Shown in pieces: positions 44,114 through 52,782 of a stretch of DNA of 64,000 bases. The notes beneath the pieces were generated by a model. The model was given only the letters and a program-made list of their open reading frames with translations. It had not been told where the DNA came from and did no database searches. Location: NCBI RefSeq assembly GCF_021044825.1, contig NZ_JAJNOC010000001.1, positions 558,001 through 622,000 of the forward strand. The letters are read 5' to 3'. The position numbers were made by a program, and so were the translations under genes. Numbering within the stretch: the first letter of the stretch is position 1; each line of letters starts with the position of its first letter. The DNA is from Massilia phyllostachyos (lineage in GTDB: Bacteria > Pseudomonadota > Gammaproteobacteria > Burkholderiales > Burkholderiaceae_D).

Positions 44114-44123
44114 GGAGAGCACC

Positions 44124-44438
44124 ATGGCGCAACTCGCACTGGACGACTGGCTGGCGGCGCACCCGGACGTGGTGCAGATCCCGGGCCGCGACCTGTTCAT
44201 CATCGCCCGATACCTGATCCCGATGGAGGCCACCCTGGCGCAAGGCTGCCTGGCCGCCGCCGGCATCCCGGCCGTCCTGGCCGACGCCCACCTGATGCAG
44301 GCGGACCTGCTGCTGGCGCCGGCGCTGGGCGGGGTGCGCATCCTGGTGCCGTCGGACTTTCTGCAGCAGTCGGCCGACGTGCTGGCGGGCCTGGCGCGCG
44401 GCGACTATGCGCTGGACGAGTCGTTTACGGATGAGTAG
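44124..44438 (+). CDS. DUF2007 family putative signal-transducing protein
   Basis: The 104-residue protein resembles the DUF2007 family: IARYLIPMEATLAQGCLAAA then GIPAVLADAHLMQADLLLAP then LGGVRILVPSDFLQQSADVL. This small alpha/beta fold is often found next to membrane or stress genes; its role is unknown. AAGGAGAGC precedes the ATG. It lies ten bases after the DUF445 gene and is probably co-transcribed. Confidence 0.85.
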   Translation: MAQLALDDWLAAHPDVVQIPGRDLFIIARYLIPMEATLAQGCLAAAGIPAVLADAHLMQADLLLAPALGGVRILVPSDFLQQSADVLAGLARGDYALDESFTDE

Positions 44439-44532
44439 AACGCTGGCTTGCGTGAGGTAGCGAACGTTGCGAGAACGGGCGGAGGCGTAGGCTGATTTGC
44501 GTGGACCAACCCACCAATCAAGGAGAATCATC

Positions 44533-44691
44533 ATGCCTCAAGGTGATAAATCGTCCTACACGGACAAGCAGAAGCGCCAGGTCAAGCACATCGAAGAAGG
44601 GTACGAGAAGAAGGGCGTCGGCAAGAAGGAAGCCGAACGGCGCGCCTGGGCCACCGAGAACAAGGTCTCGGGTGGCGGCAAGAAGCACTGA
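44533..44691 (+). CDS. Small basic conserved protein (often annotated plasmid stabilization protein)
   Basis: The 52-residue product begins MPQGDKSSYTDKQKRQVKHI and continues EEGYEKKGVGKKEAERRAWA. It is rich in Lys and Glu, hydrophilic and probably helical, ending in GGGKK. Very similar small proteins occur in many chromosomes of proteobacteria under the label 'plasmid stabilization protein', without demonstrated function. AAGGAG lies seven bases before the ATG at 44533. A strong terminator follows, so it is a single-gene unit; expression is probably high given the good ribosome-binding site. Confidence 0.82.
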   Translation: MPQGDKSSYTDKQKRQVKHIEEGYEKKGVGKKEAERRAWATENKVSGGGKKH

Positions 44692-44710
44692 TTCTTGCGC
44701 TTCTCATGAA

Positions 44711-44739
44711 AAGCCCGGTTCCAGCGAGCCGGGCTTTTT
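44711..44739 (+). terminator. Rho-independent terminator after the 52-residue gene
   Basis: AAGCCCGG (44711-44718) pairs with CCGGGCTT (44729-44736) over a 10-base loop, with a T-run through 44739. It starts 20 bases after the stop codon. Confidence 0.85.
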
Positions 44740-44851
44740 CGTTGCGGCGCGTGGGGGCGGATTATGCGGCGGACGTGGACGTGGATACCGGGCGTGGCGC
44801 ATGCTAGAGTCGGCAAGATTGCCGATCAGTACATCCACGCGAGAGGAAACC

Positions 44852-45253
44852 ATGTCCAAGGCCGCCTTCACTGCCAGGGTCTTCGCCGTCTACCTGTTCA
44901 TCCTCGGGCCCGTGCTGGTGGTCGCGCCCAACGTCCTGCTGTCGCTGTTCGGCATTCCAGCCACCGCCGAAGTCTGGATCCGCGTTGTCGGCGTGATCGT
45001 TTTCATGCTGGGGGTCTATTGCTGGGTTGCGGCCAAGCATGAGCTGCGGCCGTTTCTCGAGGCCTCGGTCTATACCCGCTTCGGCGTCTTCATTGCGTTG
45101 ACCGCCTTTGCTGTTCTGGAGCTGGGCAGCCCCATGCTCGCGCTGTTCGGCGTGATCGACCTGCTCGGCGGTATCTGGACCTATCTTGCGCTGAAGGCCG
45201 ACGCGCAGTCGGGCCATCCAGCACTGACCATACCCGGAATGTCCGAGTCATGA
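44852..45253 (+). CDS. Small four-helix membrane protein of unknown function
   Basis: The 133-residue protein has four predicted transmembrane segments: about 8-30 (FAVYLFILGPVLVVAPNVLL), 42-62 (IRVVGVIVFMLGVYCWVAAK), 75-95 (RFGVFIALTAFAVLELGSPM) and 97-117 (LALFGVIDLLGGIWTYLALK). No enzyme motif is seen. GAGAGGAAAC precedes the ATG at 44852. The last codons overlap the start of the next gene (ATGA), an unexpected coupling of a membrane protein with an immunity-like protein. Confidence 0.82.
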   Translation: MSKAAFTARVFAVYLFILGPVLVVAPNVLLSLFGIPATAEVWIRVVGVIVFMLGVYCWVAAKHELRPFLEASVYTRFGVFIALTAFAVLELGSPMLALFGVIDLLGGIWTYLALKADAQSGHPALTIPGMSES

Positions 45254-45672
45254 GCAAAGACCCGTCGAGCTGGATCGACTACCTGGATAATCGCCTCGCA
45301 TTGAATAACATCTTTGGCGGAGAGGTTCCTGCGCTGGACAAGCTGGTCCTGGCGCAGTTCGTCCTCGATGCTGGCGCCATGTATATCAGTTTGAATTTTC
45401 CCTCGCTTCCATCCGGCAGCCCAGCCAGGTGGATTGCACGAGGGTGCGACAGCGCCCAGCTTCGGCTGTCGTTTCACTCCTTGTTTGAGATCTCGATGAC
45501 AGGAACATGGGAAGAAGCGCCCGACGTGGTCGCTTCTTTCCATTCCGATAAATGTTTTTCGATGTCGAACCCGGAATTCAATGTCCGGTTCAAGTATGAG
45601 CACGTGAACGCGGACCTGTATCCGTACAACTCGGATATTTTTGAAGAACCGCGGGATTGGTATCACAGGTAG
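45250..45672 (+). CDS. Imm50-like immunity family protein
   Basis: The 140-residue protein resembles the Imm50 family of polymorphic-toxin immunity proteins: SSWIDYLDNRLALNNIFGGE then VPALDKLVLAQFVLDAGAMY, ISLNFPSLPSGSPARW and a beta-rich remainder (LRLSFHSLFEISMTGTWEEA). The assignment is by pattern, not search. No signal or membrane segment is seen. It overlaps the preceding gene by 4 bases and is followed 22 bases later by a SUFU-domain gene, itself a family used as immunity. By eye its GC is lower than the neighbours. No cognate toxin is in the window. Confidence 0.6.
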   Translation: MSKDPSSWIDYLDNRLALNNIFGGEVPALDKLVLAQFVLDAGAMYISLNFPSLPSGSPARWIARGCDSAQLRLSFHSLFEISMTGTWEEAPDVVASFHSDKCFSMSNPEFNVRFKYEHVNADLYPYNSDIFEEPRDWYHR

Positions 45673-45694
45673 CGACGACCGCGAAAAGGAAGCC

Positions 45695-46435
45695 ATGGAA
45701 GCAGAGAAGCCGAAGCAAACCGCTGATGTTGTTTCACTAAGCGGTCATCCCATCTACAGACATGACGATCCTGCGCCGTGGAGTACGCCGCAAGGCGAGG
45801 AATTCATTCGGCAGATATCGGACCACATCGAAAAGCATCTCGGACCGGTGGACGCCGTCTTCCACGAGCTGGTGTCGGACACTGTCCATATCGATGTCCA
45901 TATCGTCAAACCCACAGCAGAATTCCCCTATACCCGGTTAGTCACGTCCGGCATGAGCGATTTGCCGATGAGCACGCCAGACGAGTCGGACGCGCCGAAA
46001 TACGTCGAGCTGTTGATGACGCTTCCCGCCGACTGGAAAACCGACCAGTCCTCGTTCGACGACGAATGCTGGTATTGGCCGGTCCGGCTGCTCAAGCAGC
46101 TTGCACGTCTCCCGCACAAATACCAGACGTGGCTGGGCTATGGCCATACCATTCCGAATGGCGACCCGGCGGAGCCCTACGCCGCCAATACCGCGTTCTC
46201 CGGCGCGATCGTTCTCCCTTCGGTGAGCGTTCCGGAAAGCTTTCATGTCCTCGGCATACCCGGGGTGAAAACAATCACCTTCTTTTCAGTGGTGCCGCTT
46301 CATGCCAATGAGATGGCGTTCAAGTTGCGTCTTGGCACGGACGAATTGCTGGAGAAGTTCGACCGCAAAGGATTCAATGACGTTGTCGTGCCGAATCGAC
46401 CGGATGTCACCGCGAAGAGGTTCTTGCTATGGTGA
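45695..46435 (+). CDS. Suppressor-of-fused (SUFU) domain protein
   Basis: The 246-residue protein matches the SUFU family. Stretches include VDAVFHELVSDTVHIDVHIV, YTRLVTSGMSDLPMSTPDES, VELLMTLPADWKTDQSSFDD, WPVRLLKQLARLPHKYQTWL and FFSVVPLHANEMAFKLRLGT. Bacterial SUFU proteins are common immunity proteins in toxin loci. AAAAGGA lies before the ATG at 45695, which decides the start over a codon at 45641 overlapping the previous gene. Lower GC than the flanks suggests acquisition. Together with the Imm50-like gene it forms an immunity-type pair without a visible toxin. Confidence 0.8.
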   Translation: MEAEKPKQTADVVSLSGHPIYRHDDPAPWSTPQGEEFIRQISDHIEKHLGPVDAVFHELVSDTVHIDVHIVKPTAEFPYTRLVTSGMSDLPMSTPDESDAPKYVELLMTLPADWKTDQSSFDDECWYWPVRLLKQLARLPHKYQTWLGYGHTIPNGDPAEPYAANTAFSGAIVLPSVSVPESFHVLGIPGVKTITFFSVVPLHANEMAFKLRLGTDELLEKFDRKGFNDVVVPNRPDVTAKRFLLW

Positions 46436-46498
46436 TAAGACGCTCCCGGGCGTCAAGCGTGCGCATGGGGCGGCGACAGGATAAGGAGCGCTGAAATG

Positions 46499-46529
46499 AA
46501 AACGGCGAGATCGCAGATCTCGCCGTTTT
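46499..46529. terminator. Bidirectional terminator hairpin
   Basis: AAAACGGCGAGAT (46499-46511) pairs with ATCTCGCCGTTTT (46517-46529) over CGCAG, with A and T tracts at both ends. It can terminate the SUFU gene on the plus strand and the tRNA pair on the minus strand (five bases after the tRNA 3' end). Confidence 0.85.
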
Positions 46530-46533
46530 ATCC

Positions 46534-46610
46534 TGGTGGTGATAGGTGGACTTGAACCACCGACCCCAGCATTATGAGTGCTGTGCTCTAACCAGCTGAG
46601 CTATATCACC
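46534..46610 (-). tRNA. tRNA-Met (CAT), copy 2
   Basis: The minus strand reads GGTGATATAGCTCAGCTGG at the 5' end and closes with TATCACC plus encoded CCA. The arms fold as a cloverleaf: acceptor GGTGATA/TATCACC, anticodon stem CAGCA/TGCTG with loop CTCATAA, T-arm GGTGG/CCACC with TTCAAGT. The anticodon is CAT. The body matches the elongator Met pattern better than initiator (no CGCGGGG acceptor). An Ile2 (k2C) tRNA also has CAT and cannot be fully excluded. Copy 1 is identical. Confidence 0.9.
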
Positions 46611-46680
46611 GAAACTCGTACTTGCGCGGTAAAACAAAATGGCCTGACTGCGAGAGCCAAGCCATCCGTTTGGAATTCTG

Positions 46681-46757
46681 TGGTGGTGATAGGTGGACTT
46701 GAACCACCGACCCCAGCATTATGAGTGCTGTGCTCTAACCAGCTGAGCTATATCACC
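46681..46757 (-). tRNA. tRNA-Met (CAT), copy 1
   Basis: This 77-base gene is base-for-base the same as the one at 46534-46610, including the encoded CCA, and lies 70 bases upstream of it on the minus strand. A consensus-like promoter at 46770-46798 would start transcription about six bases before the mature 5' end, so both are probably processed from one precursor ending at the hairpin 46499-46529. Confidence 0.9.
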
Positions 46758-46769
46758 GCAACGGCAGGC

Positions 46770-46798
46770 ATTATCGGGGCCAGCGCGACGCCTGTCAA
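46770..46798 (-). promoter_or_regulatory. Sigma-70 promoter of the tRNA pair
   Basis: On the minus strand TTGACA (46798-46793) and GATAAT (46775-46770) are spaced by exactly 17 bases. The -35 is a perfect match and the -10 is 5 of 6. Transcription would start near 46763, just before tRNA copy 1. It lies in the gap after miaA, so the tRNAs have their own strong promoter. Confidence 0.85.
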
Positions 46799-46839
46799 GG
46801 CTGGACACTGTTCCCTTGCGCAAAAATCTCGCGCCGATG

Positions 46840-47799
46840 TCATTTTTCCAACGCGGACAACTGGTCGAGCAGCGTCCGTGTCGGGTCCGTACCGAGGCAG
46901 TCTATCACGATCCGCTCCGGCATCGCGCGCAGCCAGGTGATCTGGCGCTTGGCCAGCTGGCGCGTGGCGATGATGCCCAGTTCGCGCAGCTGTTCCCGGC
47001 CGATCGTGCCGTCCAGGTAATCCCAGGTCTGGCGATAACCGACGCAGCGCATCGAGGGCAGGGTCGGCGACAGGTCGCCGCGCGCCCGCAGCCGCGCCAC
47101 TTCCGCCACCAGCCCCTCGTCGTCGCGCGTGCCCAGCATCCCGTCGAAACGCTGTGCGATCCGTTGATGGAGCACCGCGCGGTCCGATGGTTCCAGCGCG
47201 AAGGACACCAGGTCGAAGGGCAGCTCGGGCTTCTCGCGCTTGCCCAGCAGTTCCGACATCGGCTGGCCGGTCAGCTGGATGATCTCGAGCGCGCGGTTGA
47301 TGCGCTGCGCGTCGTTCGGCTTCAGGCGCTCGGCGGTGACCGGGTCCAGCACGGCGAGGCGCGCATGCATGGCGGGCCAGCCGATGCGCGCCGCGTCTTC
47401 TTCGATGGCGGCGCGCACGGCCTGGTCGGCGGTCGGCAGATCGTCCAGGCTGTCGGTCAGCCCTTTAAAATACATCATGGTGCCGCCGACCAGCAGCGGC
47501 AGCGCGCCGCGCGCCGCGATCTCGCCCACCAGGCGGATCGCATCCTCGCGGAACTGCATCACCGAATACGCCTCCAACGGGTCGATGATGTCGATCAGGT
47601 GGTGCGGCACGGCCGCCAGTTCTTCCGCAGAAGGCTTGGCAGTGCCGATGTCCATCTCGCGATACACCAGGGCCGAGTCGACCGAGATGATCTCCACCGG
47701 ACGCGTCTTCGCGATCGCCAGCGCCGCCGCGGTCTTGCCGGACGCGGTCGGGCCCATGATGGCCACGGCCATCGGCTTCTTCGTTTGAGACACCATCAT
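46840..47799 (-). CDS. miaA: tRNA dimethylallyltransferase
   Basis: MiaA transfers an isopentenyl group to A37 of tRNAs reading UNN codons; MiaB (28620-29990) acts next. The 319-residue protein has P-loop [53 protein letters not shown] and [15 protein letters not shown]. Length matches E. coli MiaA (316). The ATG at 47799 overlaps the mutL stop by 4 bases (a second ATG at 47796 is possible), so mutL and miaA are coupled, as in many proteobacteria. The usual downstream hfq is not present here; the tRNA pair follows instead. Confidence 0.96.
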   Translation of the reverse strand: MMVSQTKKPMAVAIMGPTASGKTAAALAIAKTRPVEIISVDSALVYREMDIGTAKPSAEELAAVPHHLIDIIDPLEAYSVMQFREDAIRLVGEIAARGALPLLVGGTMMYFKGLTDSLDDLPTADQAVRAAIEEDAARIGWPAMHARLAVLDPVTAERLKPNDAQRINRALEIIQLTGQPMSELLGKREKPELPFDLVSFALEPSDRAVLHQRIAQRFDGMLGTRDDEGLVAEVARLRARGDLSPTLPSMRCVGYRQTWDYLDGTIGREQLRELGIIATRQLAKRQITWLRAMPERIVIDCLGTDPTRTLLDQLSALEK

Positions 47800-49700
47800 T
47801 GACCGCGCAGGAACAGCTTGTCGAGCGCCGCGATCTCCAGCTGGACCCAGGTCGGGCGGCCGTGGTTGCACTGGTCGGAGCGCTCGGTGATTTCCATCTG
47901 GCGCAGCAGCGCGTTCATCTCCTGGTTCGACAGGATGCGGTTGGCGCGCACGGCGGTGTGGCAGGCGAGGGTGCCGAGCAGCTCGTTGCGGCGCTCGATC
48001 AGCACGCGCGAGCCGCCGTATTCGCGCACGTCGCGCAGCACGTCGCGCGCCAGGGTCTGGGCGTCGGCATTCTTCAACAGGGTCGGCACCGTGCGCACGG
48101 CCAGCGTGGTCGGCGACAGGGCGGCGATGTCGAAACCGAGCGTCTTCAGGGTCTCGCCATGGTCCTGGGCGGTGGCCACTTCGATGGCGTCGGCATAGAA
48201 GGTCACCGGGATCAGGAGCTGCTGCACCTGCAGCTCCTCGCCGTCGGCGCGAGCGTCGAGCGCATTCTTGATCTGCTCGTAGAGGATGCGCTCGTGGGCC
48301 GCGTGCATGTCGACCAGCACCAGGCCCTTGGTGTTCTGGGCCAGGATGTAGATGCCGTGCAGCTGGGCCAGCGCGAAGCCGAGCGGGAAGTCGTCGTTCG
48401 ACAGCGGGCGGTCCGAGGCGGACAAGGGCACGCCCACCGGCGCCGCGGCCTTGGCCGGCTCGTTCGATGCGAACAGGGCGCCGTAGGCTGCCGTGGTCTG
48501 GGCCACGCCGCCGGTGGCGGGCTGCGGCCGCGCATCGTCCCAGCGGCTGCCCGGCGCGAACGGAGAGGGCGAGAAGGTCGGCGCCAGCTGCGCGCCGAAC
48601 GAGGTCTGCTCGTGCGGACGCGGCGCCCACACCGGCGTGCCGGTGGGACGCACTTCGGCGGCGGAGATCGGCGCCGGCGCGCTGCCGTGGGCGGTGGCCG
48701 AGGTCTGGGCCAGGGCGCGCTGCACCGCGTGGAACACGAACTGGTGCACCGCGCGGCTGTCGCGGAAGCGCACCTCGATCTTCGAGGGGTGGACGTTGAC
48801 GTCGACCATGGCCGGATCGAGGTCCAGCGACAGCACGTAGCAGGGGAAGCGGTCGCCGTGCAGCACGTCCTGGTAGGCCGCGCGCACCGCGTGTACCAGC
48901 ACCTTGTCGCGCACGAAGCGCCCGTTCACGTAGAAGAACTGGCCGTCGGCGCGCGCCTTCGAGGCGGTCGGCAGGCCGACGTAGCCGTGCAGGCGCAGCG
49001 GGCCGGCGGATTCGTCCAGCGGCAGGCGCGCCTCGGCGAAGTCGTTGCCGAGGATATGGGCGCTGCGCTTGGCCGCTTCGCTCACGTTCCAGTGGTCGAT
49101 GGTGCGGCCGTTGTGGGTCAGGCTGAACGAGACGTCCGGCCGCGCCAGCGCGATGCGGCGCACGACTTCGGCGCAGTGGCCGTATTCGGTCTGTTCCGAC
49201 TTCAGGAATTTGCGCCGCGCCGGCGTATTGAAATACAGGTCCTGCACGTCGATCGTGGTGCCGAAGGCGCCCGACGACGGCGCCACCGTCCCTTCGTGCG
49301 AGCCGACGATTTCATGGGCATGGGCGGCGCCCGGCGTGCGCGAGGTGATGCGCACCGCGGCCACCGAGGCGATCGAGGCCAGCGCCTCGCCGCGGAAACC
49401 CAGGGTGCCGACGTGTTCCAGGTCGTGCAGCGAAGCGATCTTCGAGGTCGCGTGGCGCGCCAGGGCCAGCGGCAGCTGTTCCGGCGCGATGCCGCGGCCG
49501 TTGTCGGTAATGGCGATGCGCTTGACGCCGCCTTCTTCCAGGCGTACGGTGATCTGGGTCGCGCCGGCGTCGAGCGCGTTCTCGAGCAGCTCCTTCACCA
49601 CGGCGGACGGCCGCTCGACGACCTCGCCGGCGGCGATTTGCGAGATGAGCTGGTCAGGCAGCTGCTGGATCGGACGGTGGGTGGGGGCGGGCGCGTTCAT
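47796..49700 (-). CDS. mutL: DNA mismatch repair protein MutL
   Basis: MutL links mismatch recognition by MutS to strand removal. The 634-residue protein has the GHKL ATPase motifs [54 protein letters not shown] and [13 protein letters not shown], an S5-like transducer domain (to about 330), a Pro/Ala-rich linker (about 350-440) and a C-terminal dimerisation domain with [16 protein letters not shown]. The last is the betaproteobacterial endonuclease-domain region, but the DQHAxxER motif reads DMHAAHER. The ATG at 49700 was preferred over TTG at 49706. It overlaps miaA by 4 bases. Confidence 0.96.
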   Translation of the reverse strand: MNAPAPTHRPIQQLPDQLISQIAAGEVVERPSAVVKELLENALDAGATQITVRLEEGGVKRIAITDNGRGIAPEQLPLALARHATSKIASLHDLEHVGTLGFRGEALASIASVAAVRITSRTPGAAHAHEIVGSHEGTVAPSSGAFGTTIDVQDLYFNTPARRKFLKSEQTEYGHCAEVVRRIALARPDVSFSLTHNGRTIDHWNVSEAAKRSAHILGNDFAEARLPLDESAGPLRLHGYVGLPTASKARADGQFFYVNGRFVRDKVLVHAVRAAYQDVLHGDRFPCYVLSLDLDPAMVDVNVHPSKIEVRFRDSRAVHQFVFHAVQRALAQTSATAHGSAPAPISAAEVRPTGTPVWAPRPHEQTSFGAQLAPTFSPSPFAPGSRWDDARPQPATGGVAQTTAAYGALFASNEPAKAAAPVGVPLSASDRPLSNDDFPLGFALAQLHGIYILAQNTKGLVLVDMHAAHERILYEQIKNALDARADGEELQVQQLLIPVTFYADAIEVATAQDHGETLKTLGFDIAALSPTTLAVRTVPTLLKNADAQTLARDVLRDVREYGGSRVLIERRNELLGTLACHTAVRANRILSNQEMNALLRQMEITERSDQCNHGRPTWVQLEIAALDKLFLRGQ

Positions 49701-49740
49701 GCGCAAATTATAGCCCGCCCGCCGGGCTACGGCGGCGGCC

Positions 49741-50670
49741 TTATCGTTGCTCGCGCACCGGAATCGGCGCGTTGCACAGGTCGATCTTGCCGCTAGCGAC
49801 CTTGGTCCACGGCCCGCCGCGGTTGCGCTGGGCCTCGACCACCGCCTGGTAAGTGGCGCTGTCGGTGCGCATCACTTCGAACTTGCTGCGCTCGGCTTCC
49901 GGCAGGTCGGCCGCCAGGCGCACCGTCTGCAGCGGCATGCGCTGCTCCGGCTTCTCGTAGAAGCCGGCCGCGCCGGTTCCGCGCGGCTGGGCGGACAGCA
50001 GGGGCATGCCCTGCACGATGCGCCCGACCACGGTGATGTTGCGGTCCAGGTGGCGCGGCGAGTGGCCGGTGACCACGTAGAGCTGGGAGCCGTTGCCGCT
50101 GTCGAAGCCATTGTCGCGCGCCACGCCGACCATGCCGTAGCAGTGCGGCAGCCAGGTCTCGCCCTTGGCCGGGTCGCGCGCGGCGGGGAAGCCGTTCACG
50201 TGGCCGACCTGGGGCGCGTAGACGTCGCCGTCCTTCAGGCGGGTGAAGACGCCGCCCTTGCTCGCGGCCTTGATCGATACCGTGAACTCTTCCTTCACCG
50301 TTTTGGCGGCCTTGAACGGCTTCGGATTCTCCTCGTCCGGGTCACCCCACTGCACCACGAAACCATCCTGCGAGCGGATGATGAACAGGCCGTCGAAGTA
50401 TTTTTCGCGCACCAGGGCGCGGATGTTGGCGGCGGTGGCCGGCGCGAAGGCCGGGGCCAGTTCCATGATCACGCGGCCGGTCGGCAAGTCCATGTAGACC
50501 GTGTTTTCGGGGTCGAGCGGGCGCCAGTCGGCCGACTTCGAGGCCTTGACCACGTCGGCCACGCTGGCTCTTGGCGGCAGGGGCTTGGCCTGCTCGGGGG
50601 CGGCCTGGGCGCCGGCGGCGAGCAGGGCCAGGGTGGCGGTGGCGAGGCGCGAAGCGAACACGGCGGTCAT
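49741..50670 (-). CDS. Exported cyclophilin-type peptidyl-prolyl isomerase
   Basis: The 309-residue protein has a signal peptide ([23 protein letters not shown] cleavage region) and a cyclophilin-like domain: [20 protein letters not shown] then [20 protein letters not shown] then [14 protein letters not shown], with [20 protein letters not shown] later. The active-site motifs are diverged from PpiA/PpiB, and a longer C-terminal part is present, so catalytic activity is uncertain. It is expected in the periplasm. It sits 40 bases upstream of mutL on the same strand and opposite the DedA gene. Confidence 0.85.
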   Translation of the reverse strand: MTAVFASRLATATLALLAAGAQAAPEQAKPLPPRASVADVVKASKSADWRPLDPENTVYMDLPTGRVIMELAPAFAPATAANIRALVREKYFDGLFIIRSQDGFVVQWGDPDEENPKPFKAAKTVKEEFTVSIKAASKGGVFTRLKDGDVYAPQVGHVNGFPAARDPAKGETWLPHCYGMVGVARDNGFDSGNGSQLYVVTGHSPRHLDRNITVVGRIVQGMPLLSAQPRGTGAAGFYEKPEQRMPLQTVRLAADLPEAERSKFEVMRTDSATYQAVVEAQRNRGGPWTKVASGKIDLCNAPIPVREQR

Positions 50671-50779
50671 GCAGTCTCCCGAATGGATGCGTAATCGGGC
50701 GATTGTGCGGCAATGTGGTCACAAGGTAAAGCCGTATGCCGCCGGGGTGATATGATGGCGGGCTACCTCTAGGACGAAT

Positions 50780-51424
50780 ATGGATTTGATGCAATTGGTC
50801 GACATGATCCTGCATGTCGATAAGACGCTGGGCACCCTGCTGGCCCAGTACGGCCTGTATGTCTATATCGTGCTGTTCGCGATCGTGTTCTGCGAAACCG
50901 GCCTGGTCGTCCTGTTCTTCTTCCCTGGCGACACCCTGCTCTTCGTCGCGGGCGCCTTCTGCGCCACCGGCGAAATGAATTATCCCTTGCTCACCAGCCT
51001 GCTGGTCGCGGCGGCGGTCCTCGGCAATACCCTGAACTACTACATCGGCCGTGGCATCGGCCACCGGGTGTTTTCGCACAATTACCGCTGGATCAATAAG
51101 GAAGCGCTGCAGCGCACCCACGATTTTTTCGAGAAACATGGTGGCAAGACCATCATCATCGCCCGCTTCGTGCCGGTGGTGCGGACCTTCGCGCCCTTCA
51201 TCGCCGGGGTGTCCGAGATGACCCATGCGCGCTTCCAGATGTTCAACATCGCCGGCGCGGTATTGTGGGTGGTCAGCCTGGTCACGGCCGGCTACCTGTT
51301 CGGCAATATCCCGATCATCCAGGAGCACTTGACCGAGATCGTGCTGATCGGTATCTCGGCGGCGATGGTGCCGCTGGCCATTGGCGGGATGTACAAATTC
51401 GCACGGCGCATGCTTGGCAGATAG
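50780..51424 (+). CDS. DedA family membrane protein
   Basis: The 214-residue polytopic protein is of the DedA/SNARE-associated family, now linked to undecaprenyl phosphate or phospholipid flipping and required for envelope integrity. Signatures are CETGLVVLFFFPGDTLLFVA, LGNTLNYYIGRGIGHRVF and FEKHGGKTIIIARFVPVVRT then FAPFIAGVSEMTHARF. Length matches E. coli YqjA/DedA (about 220). A terminator hairpin follows, so it is a single gene. Confidence 0.93.
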   Translation: MDLMQLVDMILHVDKTLGTLLAQYGLYVYIVLFAIVFCETGLVVLFFFPGDTLLFVAGAFCATGEMNYPLLTSLLVAAAVLGNTLNYYIGRGIGHRVFSHNYRWINKEALQRTHDFFEKHGGKTIIIARFVPVVRTFAPFIAGVSEMTHARFQMFNIAGAVLWVVSLVTAGYLFGNIPIIQEHLTEIVLIGISAAMVPLAIGGMYKFARRMLGR

Positions 51425-51460
51425 TCTTGCCGCTTTGATTTCACCTCTTGCCGCTCTTCC

Positions 51461-51485
51461 AACGCCCCGATTTTTTCGGGGCGTT
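51461..51485 (+). terminator. Terminator after the DedA gene
   Basis: AACGCCCCG (51461-51469) pairs with CGGGGCGTT (51477-51485) over ATTTTTT. The stem is strong; the following T-run (GTTGC) is weak. Confidence 0.7.
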
Positions 51486-51556
51486 GTTGCTTTGGTGCAC
51501 TCAAGTTTTGACGACGATTTGCCGATAAGACTGAGGAGAGAACACACTGGAATCCC

Positions 51557-52675
51557 ATGCGCCACCTTATCGCCCTGTTCGCTTGCAGCCTTGCCATGGC
51601 CGGCGCAAGCGCGAGCGACCCCGCTCCAAAACCCGCCGCCCCGGCCAAGCCGGTTGCCGAATTCAAGGCCAGCGACGCCAAGCTCGACGGCAAGTCGGCC
51701 GACGTCAAGGCCATCCTCGAAGGCAAGGGCAGCGCGCCCGCCAAGCCCTCGATCAAGCCGGACCTGAAGACCGCCGCCGTCCGCACCCAGGCGCCCGCGG
51801 CCGCCGCCGCTGCGCCGGCCGCCCATGACGAGGACCAGTCCGAGGTCGACCTGTCGGTCCGCATCGCCGAACGCCTGGCCCAGCTGCGCGAGCAGCAGGC
51901 CGCGCGCGTGGCGTCGGCCGCCAGGGCGAAAAAGGCGGCGGACGCGAAACGCCGCAAGGAAGCCGAAGCCGCGATCGCCGCCGCCAACAAGCCGAAGAAC
52001 GGCACCCACTGGACCTATGAGGGCGAGTACGGCCCGGCCAACTGGTCGAACATCAATTCGAACTGGGCCAAGTGCAGCACCGGCAACCGCCAGTCGCCGA
52101 TCGACCTGCGCGACGGCATGAAGGTCGACCTGGAGCAGATCGCCTTCGATTACCACCCGACCTCGTTCAGCGAGATCGACAACGGCCACACCATCCAGGT
52201 CAACGTCGGCGGCGGCAACTTCCTCACGGTCGGCAACCAGACCTACGAGCTGCAGCAATTCCACTTCCACCGCCCGTCGGAAGAACGCATCAACGGCAAG
52301 GGCACCGAGATGGTGATCCACTTCGTGCACCGCAGCTTCGAAGGCAAGCTCCTGGTGCTGGCCGTGCTGCTGGAACGCGGCCGCGCCAATTCCCTGATCC
52401 AGACCGTGTGGAACAACCTGCCGCTGGAGAAGCTGACTTCGGTCTCGCCCTCGATCGTGCTGGACCCGAACGAAGGCCTGCCGGAAAAGCGCGAATACTT
52501 CACCTACATGGGATCGCTGACCGAGCCGCCCTGCACCGAAGACGTGCTGTGGATCGTCATGAAGCAGCCGATGCAGGCCTCGCCCGCGCAGATGGCGCTG
52601 TTCTCGCGCCTCTATCCCCTGAACGCCCGTCCGGTCCAGCCGAGCAACGGCCGCATGATCAAGGAATCGAATTAA
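51557..52675 (+). CDS. Alpha-class carbonic anhydrase with Ala/Lys-rich N-terminal extension
   Basis: The 372-residue exported protein has a signal peptide (MRHLIALFACSLAMAGASAS), an extension of about 120 residues rich in Ala, Lys and Pro (20-145), including a charged helix that may form a coiled coil (about 95-140), then an alpha carbonic anhydrase domain. Zinc ligands H236, H238 and H255 are in FHFHRPSEER and EMVIHFVHRS. Other signatures are HWTYEGEYGPANWSNI and GSLTEPPCTEDVLW. It would hydrate CO2 in the periplasm. The extension is unusual: typical bacterial alpha enzymes are about 220-250 residues. Confidence 0.92.
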   Translation: MRHLIALFACSLAMAGASASDPAPKPAAPAKPVAEFKASDAKLDGKSADVKAILEGKGSAPAKPSIKPDLKTAAVRTQAPAAAAAAPAAHDEDQSEVDLSVRIAERLAQLREQQAARVASAARAKKAADAKRRKEAEAAIAAANKPKNGTHWTYEGEYGPANWSNINSNWAKCSTGNRQSPIDLRDGMKVDLEQIAFDYHPTSFSEIDNGHTIQVNVGGGNFLTVGNQTYELQQFHFHRPSEERINGKGTEMVIHFVHRSFEGKLLVLAVLLERGRANSLIQTVWNNLPLEKLTSVSPSIVLDPNEGLPEKREYFTYMGSLTEPPCTEDVLWIVMKQPMQASPAQMALFSRLYPLNARPVQPSNGRMIKESN

Positions 52676-52782
52676 CAGGCGCTCCACCGTTTCACCGCAC
52701 CGCCTGCACGGCTCGACGCATCGCGCTGGATCGCCGCCCGGCGACCACTTAAGGTGGGAACATTCCAACTCCAGGAGTTCCC

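Noticed and set aside
44533-44691. Treating the 52-residue protein as a true plasmid-stability or toxin-antitoxin component
   Set aside because: The label is only a database habit. It has no partner gene, no toxin fold, and sits in chromosomal context.
47799-49796. A 665-residue open frame antisense to mutL
   Set aside because: Shadow of mutL with skewed composition and no conserved stretch.
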